A stretch of DNA of 23,707 nucleotides. Origin: Zygnema cylindricum. Its lineage: Eukaryota; Streptophyta; Zygnematophyceae; Zygnematales; Zygnemataceae. A program made the translations under genes and the position numbers. This document shows positions 17,088-23,707 of the stretch, one piece after another. The stretch is taken from NCBI GenBank assembly GCA_037447655.1, contig JBBHKE010001586.1:42357-66063 (forward strand), in the 5' to 3' direction. Numbering within the stretch: position 1 is the stretch's first letter; each line of letters begins with the position of its first letter. Below the pieces are notes generated by a model. The model saw only the letters and a list, made by a program, of their open reading frames with translations, did not search any database and was not told the origin of the DNA.

Positions 17088-17978
17088 TGTTGTTTTGAAA
17101 TGTTAGTTTTGTGCGTACGCGACATTTTGTGCGCACGCAATGTTTCGTGCTTAATTTATTAAATGAATTTATTGTGGAGGTTCGAATGGTTTCGTTTGGA
17201 TTTTGTGACGACGCGGAATTGCGTCAATCACACAATGTTTATTTTGGACGATCCGGATTCTTTGAAGAAATTTAAGGAATCTCGTTGAGTGACGTAGCGT
17301 GACTCAACATACGATTTTGTGAGATTGTGTGTACGAGGAAATATTTGGTCGAACATTGTTTTGTCTTTTTGTGTATTAAGTATTAGTGTAGGTTTACTCA
17401 CTTTGACATACCTTGAAGTATTCGGGTATACCAACATTAATAGAGGTAGCTGGTAGATAGCGTACGGCTGTTATGCCTCCGTACATTCAACAGTAAGCTC
17501 TTGTATATATTTGTAGGACTTAGTCATTTCAGGATATAGGAACTTTTTGGACCAAAAACTGTTTATGGTTATTTTTGGTAATTTTATCTGAGGATTACTC
17601 TCACATCTGCTAGCGGAATTATCTGAAATTCTGCATGTGTGTTCCTATTTATAATTTTAATATTGTCACAGATTTTCAGGTCTATTGTGTGCCTGGTCTG
17701 TGTTTTACTTCATTGTGAAGTTAGTCTGTCTGATCAAAGTTCTGGCAGACTGTTTTTCTGCAACTTTGACTAGATGATGTGATCAATCTGTTTATTATTC
17801 TTGTCTGAAACTTTGTGAGGTCATTTTATGGCCTAGATAAAATATGTAAATGTAGTTTCAGCCTTTTTTGATAATTCTGTTGAATTCTGTGTGTATCCAA
17901 AGTAGGCTGTTTTTAGGGTAGTCTGTGGTGCTTCCTAGGGTGAATCCATGGCTAGAAATGGCTATGGACAACAGTAAC
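17083..17978. mobile_element. Solo LTR with 5-bp target duplication
   Basis: An 886-bp AT-rich block, 17088-17973, begins TGTTGTTTTG and ends GGACAACA. It is flanked by a perfect GTAAC duplication (17083-17087 and 17974-17978). It has no coding capacity of its own apart from an ATG 24 bases from its right end (ATGGCTAGAAATGGCTATGG). A TATA-like TATATAT lies at 17503. The TGTTGT..ACAACA ends are those of the copia LTRs elsewhere in the window, but the interior does not align with them, so it is a different, perhaps related family. Removing the block plus one GTAAC (891 bp, a multiple of three) leaves the gag frame continuous, which confirms the borders. Confidence 0.92.
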
Positions 17979-19480
17979 GTTGCAGCCGCCTCCACTGAGC
18001 GTCCTACTGTTGTCTCAGTGGCTGGGTCTTCATCTGCGGAGGCCGTGGTATTATTACAACCCGACCGGAGACAACACATCTCCCTTGGGCTTTCCACTCC
18101 TCCTCCATCTCCACCTCAAACATCCTCTCCTTCGCCTTCTGTTTTTCTGGCCGTTGCAGTCCGTGGGTCATCGCGACCACCTGTCTTACCCTACAAGTAC
18201 GACGTTCCTGCGTACTCACCTCATACCGACGTTCTCTTGATTCCAGCGAAGGAACTCCTCCACCAGAAACCTATAGAAGGCGTACTCGGAGATAGACACC
18301 TTTCCCTCGTTGTCCTCGGTTATCTCCATCCCTTTCTCCACCAATCCCTCAAGGACCACCGGTGACTAAACCTATTCTCCACATTCCCTCGGTGGAAACA
18401 GTTTGCCGGGAGGAACGGGGCTCTCCTGGGTATAGAGGAGCAGGACTTTGGGCAACTTTTCCCAAGGTGATAAGCTCCTCGTTCCCCAAGGGCCAACTCC
18501 AGGGAGATACCGGTCATCTCACTATCCCACCAGCAATCGGAACTTCCTCAGTGGGGGGGAGTGCTATCTCTCGTCAGACAGCTCCCTCTACCGGAGAAGG
18601 AGGCGGGCCCGAGCCAGAAGACGCGGATCCAAGGGTAATTTTACCGGTTCAGTTTGTTAGCCCAACCGGACCATCCTCTTCACAGTTCAGCAACCTTGCA
18701 GAGGAGGAAAAAGAAATGGGGGACGCAAGGATCTTTACAGGAGATAGCTCGGGAATCGCTTTCTCTGATTTCGAATTGTTGTGGAAGTCGTTCACCCAAT
18801 CTGAAATCAACAAATACAGGGGCGGAGCCATTCCGGATGACTTCGAGACCACGCTTTTCCCCATGATGGTGAACTATCTGGCTTGGGGCGCTTTGGCAGG
18901 ACTACAAAGAGCGACAACCTCTTTTGATGGCTTCCAGCATCAAAATATCAGACCATATCCTTGATGAAGCAGTCTTGCAGGCGGAAGCGGACTTGGTTGC
19001 CGCTGCAGCCGCTCGTGTCACCGCCCTCTTCACAGAGGACGTGAAACTGCAAGCACAAGGACGAGCCTGTGTCGCTCTGCTTTAGGCCATCCCAGAGGCC
19101 AGAGCACCCACTCGAATGGTTGCAAACCCAACCCCCTGTACCACTCTTTTGAATGCCTGGAGACTCCTTTACATCGAGAGGAATGAATCTGCTATCAAGG
19201 AATTCATAGAATTTTGTTGCCAAAAGAGTGAAACACCCCAGACTCTTTTTAACAGATTGTCCAGCCACTGTCAAAAGACCAAACTCTCAACCATTGATCT
19301 TCCGGACATGGCAACCAAATATTTCATCGCCGTCCGAAATTCGTTCGGACCGACAAGGCAGGCCGCCCTCGATAATTGGATTGTGGGACAGGCCATCCAG
19401 GACGTGAATCCAACCGCCAAAGAAATCTCTCTGGCCGCAATGAAGCTGTATGATCACTTTGTCCACCGAGAGGTCTAGGA
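17974..19480 (+). pseudogene. Gypsy gag, central part with capsid-like region
   Basis: Gag resumes after the solo LTR with VAAASTERPTVVSVAGSSSAE. It passes a proline-rich stretch, changes frame between about 18240 and 18330 (RLSPSLSPPIPQGPPVTKP) and again near 18925, and has a stop near 19083. Residues encoded at 18700-19480 look like a retrotransposon capsid: FELLWKSFTQSEINKYRGG, then LLNAWRLLYIERNESAIKEFIEFCCQKSETPQTLFNRL and NWIVGQAIQDVNPTAKEISLAA. The repeated pattern of a helical region followed by a short linker and zinc knuckle is usual for gypsy gag. I infer capsid from context and composition, not from a diagnostic motif. Confidence 0.7.
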
Positions 19481-20895
19481 AAAAGCGGTAACCGAAAAAA
19501 CCCGAGGAAACTTTGGAGGATTTGCCGGAGAAATGCCTCTTGAAAATGAAGAGTCGGCCGAGCTCTTAGCCTTGCAGAAGCTCAAGGGGAAACACGTAGT
19601 GCATAGCGGATCCGAACCTGCCATGGGGGCGATGACCGTGTCTTCCTTTATAACTGTTTAAACTCTCAACAAACAGGTCATGGATGGAAGCGATGCCCCC
19701 GCAAGCTCTAACCGTAATTAGCTCTTAAGCAAAAAGAATGGGAGAAGGAGAGAGCTGAAAAGACAAAGAGGCAGCAAGAAAGGAAGCAAGGAGGAGGGTC
19801 AGACGATAAAACACCGGTGAACAAAGACAATTACCGGCTGACGGCACGATCTGAGACTGCAAAGATGTCGCAAGCCCAGTTGCGACAGATAAAACTTCCA
19901 AAATTTGATGACGCGCAAATCTCCAATGAATTCAGGGGCAAATATACTACCGAGGGCTCCAAGTGTGAGGCTTGCGGTTTCATGGGTCATAAGGAAGGAC
20001 GGTGCTTCCGAAAGAATGGAGTCCCTAAAGAGATGATGCAATATGCACTATTCACCGGAGAAGGTGAAACTGCCGTGAATCCTCTCCTGCTGCAGCTTCT
20101 TTACCCTTGGGGACGCCGCACCCCGGAGAACCCAGAACGACAGCCATCAGGTCAAGCCCGATGAACCCCGAAGGTTATCATCCAACAGCAGAGCCAGCAA
20201 ATGGCAGCCATGGCCGCAGAATTGGCAGCACTGCGATTAGGATCGCCCTCCAGGACTCCCTCTTTGACGGCCGCCCAGAAATTCCACCGGAGAAAACAGG
20301 AATTACTACAAAAACTGGCGGAGCTTGAACAGGAAACCGCACTCGGCGAAGACGATGACGAGGTGATGGGATGGGACATGGAACCTCCAAAAGCAAATCA
20401 CGCACAGACGTTCCTTTCTGGAGCCTGGAATGTCGGGGTGGAGGACAATCGCAGGCCTCTCCGCAACTCAACCTTGGCACAGCGAAAGGACAAGCAGAAG
20501 CTTGCTCCACGAGATCAGAACAGGAACGCTACTGGCCTTTGTCCTTCACCCCCATAGCCGTCATCTTGAACGACAACATAGGTCTTGGAATAAAACCTAC
20601 AAACCCACCTCCACCAGCCGCAACCAAACTGCCTCCGAGATTCGAAAATTATAGGACAACAAAAACAAGGAAGATGGAGGAACAAGCAAAGGAGGAAGAG
20701 ACGCGTGACAACCAAGACTGGGTCGAAAAATATTTGGCGGAACGCCCAGAGGATAACACGCCAGAAACGCCGCCCGCGCCAGAATCCGATCAAGAAATTG
20801 AGGAAACAAGGGGGGGGGAGAAGAACAAACCTGTGGAACAAACAGATTCCCCCATTTCGTCGTAAAAAAATCAACCTTCTTCCTCCAAACCAACA
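19481..20895 (+). pseudogene. Gypsy gag C-terminus: nucleocapsid and linker
   Basis: After a decayed lysine- and glutamate-rich part (19481-19816), the frame at 19817-20164 carries one CCHC zinc knuckle, CEACGFMGHKEGRC (19964-20005), spacing C-x2-C-x4-H-x4-C, for RNA packaging. Downstream, 20201-20557 gives an alanine/leucine/glutamate-rich segment (MAAMAAELAALRLG, KQELLQKLAELEQETALGEDDDE) likely to form a coiled coil. A frame change then leads to an acidic, proline-rich linker (20590-20865) ending before the protease. Several stops and shifts separate the pieces. Confidence 0.75.
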
Positions 20896-21431
20896 GTGAT
20901 GTTAGTAAGACATCTAATGCCTTACGCTCTCACACACGTGAAAACACTGGCCTCTTCTCATAACTTGCCGGAGGAAGTTCTCATCCAGGCCCTCGGAGAG
21001 GAAATCCATTCAAGAGAGGAGAAACACCGGGCCGATCAGGCCAGATCCGTTTTTTGGTCAGCCGACCCAAAAACACCTATGATGGATAGGACTACAAAAC
21101 GTTATTTGTGGCTCTAATTCTCAACCGGACTGGTAATTTCAAACTCAACGGATACGGCGGGTATCAAGACGCAGTGGTCGACACAGGAGCACTCCCAAAT
21201 CTAATCACCACATCGGCTCTGCAGCAAATGCCGGAAAAACTCCGACCAGAAATCTTCCCTAGTGACATCAGTCTAAGTACTGTTAGCAGTGGGAGCCAAC
21301 CGGTCAACAGAATAATCAAAGCTATGTTAATAGAGTTTGCCGACGACGCAGGTCAAAAGGTCCGAATTCAGCTTCCCTTCTTGGTGGTGGAAGGTAAGCA
21401 GTTTGCGATTTTATTGGGAATGGCCACCTAG
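20896..21431 (+). pseudogene. Gypsy aspartic protease
   Basis: The frame at 21108-21431 (107 codons) is a retropepsin: DAVVDTGALPNLIT has the catalytic Asp at residue 25 (21180-21182), and AILLGMA near the end is the second hydrophobic-Gly signature. A single-domain dimeric protease of this length is normal for gypsy. The 74 codons before it (MLVRHLMPYALTHVKTLASS) are in another frame and probably form its N-terminal extension. It would cut the Gag-Pol polyprotein. The same frame continues downstream, through stops at 21429 and shortly after, towards the methyltransferase. Confidence 0.85.
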
Positions 21432-21455
21432 ACAAAGGTGAATATATGATTAAGT

Positions 21456-22195
21456 GTGTGGAAGGAGCAGTTTACTGTAAGGGATCCTGAGGATCCAGAA
21501 GGAGTCAAGGTGGTGGTTCCCCTATATCTATGGAATAGGGGGAAAGATAATGCTCCCGTCGCAGGATGTTATCCCGTCTATGCCACTCACACACCCACGA
21601 AACTGCTTGCTAGCGCCACCGATATCACAGACATAATATAGCAATTCCCTATTACCAAGCGGTGGGAAGAAAGATGCCAGAACATATTATTACAAATAAC
21701 AAAACTTCGGCGGGAAGTGGACAAATCCTTAATAGCGGTTTTTGTGAAGGAAGAAGAACCTCGGTTGGAATCTTCGGAAGTTCCGCCCGAGAATCAAAAA
21801 TTCGATCGACAAGTGATGTCATTATCTATCCCGGATTTTGGACTCCGAATATTATCCCTATTTTCTAGAATTAGCTCGGACCTCGAAGTTGTCTTGAAAG
21901 CTAGGCAAAAAGTGGAGTCATATGTGGCCGTGGAAATTTCACCAGATGCTTGGGCGGTCAGTGAATACCGACTACAACAACTCCAGCAATTGTATCCCCA
22001 GCAACTTCCGGTATCCGCCATCTGCAGATCACACCGAAGTGTTCCGCAAAATATAGACCAGATCCTGAAGCCACATCTGGCTATGCTGGAGCGAGTGGAT
22101 TTGGTGATTGCAGGATGGCCATGTCAAGGATACTCTCTAGCCGGGAAAGGCGAGGGACATCAGGATAGCAGAAGTCAAACCTTCTTCCAGATGAT
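21456..22195 (+). pseudogene. DNA cytosine-5 methyltransferase domain in gypsy pol
   Basis: In the protease frame, after a linker (21456-21716, one stop at 21639), 186 codons resemble the N-terminal half of a C5 cytosine methyltransferase. LRILSLF at residues 43-49 is motif I, the S-adenosylmethionine pocket, but the usual Asp-Gly and Gly-Thr-Gly that follow are changed (SRISSD). YVAVE with E73 fits motif II. VDLVIAGWPCQGYSLAG at 127-143 is motif IV with catalytic Cys136 in PCQG (22119-22130), followed by HQDSRSQTFF (the DxRSxLF pattern). Motifs VI to X and the target-recognition region are absent: near 22195 the sequence passes into reverse transcriptase. Motif I spacing is closest to the DNMT3/DRM type by eye. 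The glycine losses and truncation make it inactive. Confidence 0.82.
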
Positions 22196-22201
22196 CAAAT
22201 T

Positions 22202-22440
22202 ACAGCCAAATTCCAACGTGCCATGGACGAGGCACTCCGAGGAATTGACTATGCACGGTGCTATATTGAGGATGTGATTATCTTCTCGAAGACCTTCAAG
22301 GAACACCTGGAGCACATACAGATTATACTCTGAGCTCTCCAAGCAACGGGCTTGAAATGTCACCCAGGAAAGGGAATTTTTGGGGTGCAGAAAATTATTT
22401 ACCTTGGCCACGATGTTACCTCGGGACAGTGGGTTCCCAT
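22202..22440 (+). pseudogene. Gypsy reverse transcriptase, C-terminal half
   Basis: The frame from 22202 begins within RT at TAKFQRAMDEAL, the segment before the catalytic box, and continues CYIEDVIIFS. YIED stands where YVDD or YIDD is expected, so the first catalytic Asp of the box has become Glu. It goes on to FKEHLEHIQ, a stop at 22333, then LKCHPGKGIFGVQKIIYLGHD of the RT thumb side. Motif A (with the other catalytic Asp) and everything upstream are missing because of the join to the methyltransferase. A frameshift near 22435 leads into the connection and RNase H. Confidence 0.88.
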
Positions 22441-23298
22441 ATGGTCAAGGTGGCAGCTCTTGATATCCTTCCCCATCCTCAGTACGTCTCTGCACTTCGC
22501 ATGTTTTTAGGCTTGGCTTACTACTATCGGAGATTCATCCTTGAATTTAGCAGTCATGCACAGCCTTTGAACCAGTTGTTGGGGAAAGACCAGGAATGGC
22601 AGTGGACGGAGGAGCAACAAATTTCCTTCCAATTTCTGAAGGATTCCCTTAAGCAACACCCTGTGCTTCGAATGCCCGATCATCAAAGGTCGTTCCTACT
22701 TTACATGGATTGGAGCCGGATTGGATTGGGAGCGGTTTTAGCTCAACTGGATTATGCAAGGGCTGAATATGTGGTTGCTTACGCCAGTAGAAGTAACAAC
22801 CGAGCAGAGGGGATGTACAACAACTACCATGGGGAATTACTGGCGGCTGTTTGGGCCATCCAACATTTCAGACCATATCTTTACGGAGTTCATTTCACCC
22901 TGATCACGGATCACCAACCACTCAAGTGGATTATGGAGAATAGTAAGCTAGTTGGCAAGATCGCTAGATGGGTGTTAATACTGCACGAATATGATTTCGA
23001 CATAATCCACAAGGCAGGAGAAATCCATGGAAATGTCGACGGACTTAGTCAAAATCATAACCCTTCCACCAAGGATTCCACCTGGGCCCTGCACGATGAG
23101 GATCACGAAATCAGTTTGGGACTCATTCGAGCTTCCTTTGCCTTCATTTGGCTTCCTCAATCTGGGGGGGAATTGTCAACTTTTTCTGCGGACGTGGAGG
23201 GTGAAGCGCCGATAGGAGCCGGACGGAAAGATATCTGGAATGATGCCGATGCACTCCAATCTATCCAACAAGGTTTCCCTCTTCCACATTTGTCATGA
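22440..23298 (+). pseudogene. Gypsy RT connection and RNase H
   Basis: A long open frame (ending at 23298) encodes the typical FLGLAYYYRRFI of the gypsy RT connection and then RNase HI. The four acidic residues can all be seen: Asp in LLYMDWSRIG, Glu in YHGELLA, Asp in LITDHQPLKW and Asp in HGNVDGLS (residues 118, 160, 185 and 228 counted from ATG 22357). That ATG is only the first in the open frame, not a natural start. The enzyme removes RNA from RNA-DNA hybrids during reverse transcription. This is the best kept segment of the gypsy element. Confidence 0.92.
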
Positions 23299-23707
23299 GT
23301 GCAGTTATCACGGGTACAAACACGGATGGCGACATACAAGTGGGAAAGGGGAATCTTTATCCCAAAGTGGGCAGATGGGACGAGGAAAGTGGTTCCTCCC
23401 ACGGCCGAAAGAGAATATCTTATTTTGAACCTTCACCAGCATTGTGGCCATTTTGGGCAGAAACGGACCACCTCTTTAGTCGCAAGATCGTACTGGTGGC
23501 ACGGGTTGCGGACCCAAGTCAACCGGATTGTGGAGACGTGTTCCTCCTGTGACCGAGTCAAAGCAACTTTTGACAAAAAAGGAGGTGCTTAGCTACATTC
23601 CCTTCCCATCAAGGGAATGTTTTATCGGTGGTCTCTGGATCAACTGGGTCCTCTCCCCACTAGCAAACAAGAGAACCGCTTTGTATTGGTAATGATAGAG
23701 CATTTTT
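23299..23707 (+). pseudogene. Gypsy integrase, N-terminal part (cut by window end)
   Basis: The frame at 23299-23592 carries the HHCC zinc-binding domain: His46 and His51 in LHQHCGHFG, and Cys81 and Cys84 in ETCSSCDRVKA, with 29 residues between the pairs. After a stop at 23590 the same frame continues GMFYRWSLDQLGPLPTSKQENRFVLVMIEHF, the start of the catalytic core, with the first Asp in LDQLGPLP. The window ends there; the remaining catalytic residues, any chromodomain and the 3' LTR lie beyond. Integrase after RNase H fixes the Ty3/gypsy order. Confidence 0.9.

Noticed and set aside
17099-17940. An intron in the gypsy gag
   Set aside because: The block has TG..CA ends and a perfect 5-bp flanking duplication; this fits a solo LTR and not GT..AG splicing.
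1-23707. CRISPR array, bacterial operons, tRNA or rRNA genes
   Set aside because: No regularly spaced repeats with unique spacers, no cloverleaf or rRNA core was seen. The tRNA-like match at 6883 is a primer-binding site.

Overview
This window is a nested graveyard of LTR retrotransposons from a large, repeat-rich eukaryotic genome, most likely a plant. I see no intact host gene, no rRNA or tRNA gene, no CRISPR array and no bacterial-type operon. The Ty1/copia pol sequence is plant-like and every coding stretch is broken by stops and frameshifts. A cytosine methyltransferase domain inside a Ty3/gypsy element hints at a streptophyte alga, bryophyte, lycophyte or fern rather than a flowering plant. 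That placement is inference.

Layout. 1-2532: non-coding or unrecognised DNA with a diverged direct repeat (about 398-775 and 1385-1785) and small inverted repeats. 2533-4236: copia element A, minus strand, 5'-truncated, with a 3' LTR, polypurine tract and RNase H. 4237-5830: AT-rich DNA holding one unrecognised decayed reading frame (4580-4965) and a MITE-like element with 21-bp inverted ends flanked by TA (5256-5792). 5834-6629: a second copy of the copia LTR (minus sense). 6630-7635: copia element B, plus strand, with LTR remnant, primer-binding site and gag. 7636-8013: U3 part of a third LTR (minus sense). 8014-12095: copia element 1, minus strand, gag-protease-integrase-RT-RNase H, all decayed. 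12091-12728: truncated gypsy LTR, minus sense. 12729-14456: copia element 2, minus strand, protease and integrase. 14457-23707: a long gypsy element on the plus strand (LTR, primer-site candidate, very long gag split by an 886-bp solo LTR, protease, C5 methyltransferase fragment, RT remnant, RNase H, integrase start) that runs off the window.

Most notable signals. (1) A DNA cytosine-5 methyltransferase domain sits between protease and reverse transcriptase of the gypsy element; a deletion has fused it to the back half of RT. (2) The gypsy LTR carries 23 bases just downstream of its TATA box that are perfectly complementary to 23 bases just after the predicted LTR end. This is the arrangement expected for Tf1-like self-primed reverse transcription. 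(3) The copia family starts gag inside its own LTR, and its primer-binding site, within gag codons, matches the anticodon-loop region of initiator tRNA-Met, as in Drosophila copia. (4) A solo LTR with a perfect 5-bp target duplication lies in the gypsy gag, and the reading frame continues across it when it and one duplication are ignored.

How the parts relate. Copia copies 1 and 2 are two members of one family. Gypsy LTRs interrupt copia sequence at three junctions, so this gypsy family was active after the copia family. The solo LTR is later than the gypsy insertion. None of the elements in the window looks able to make a full polyprotein.
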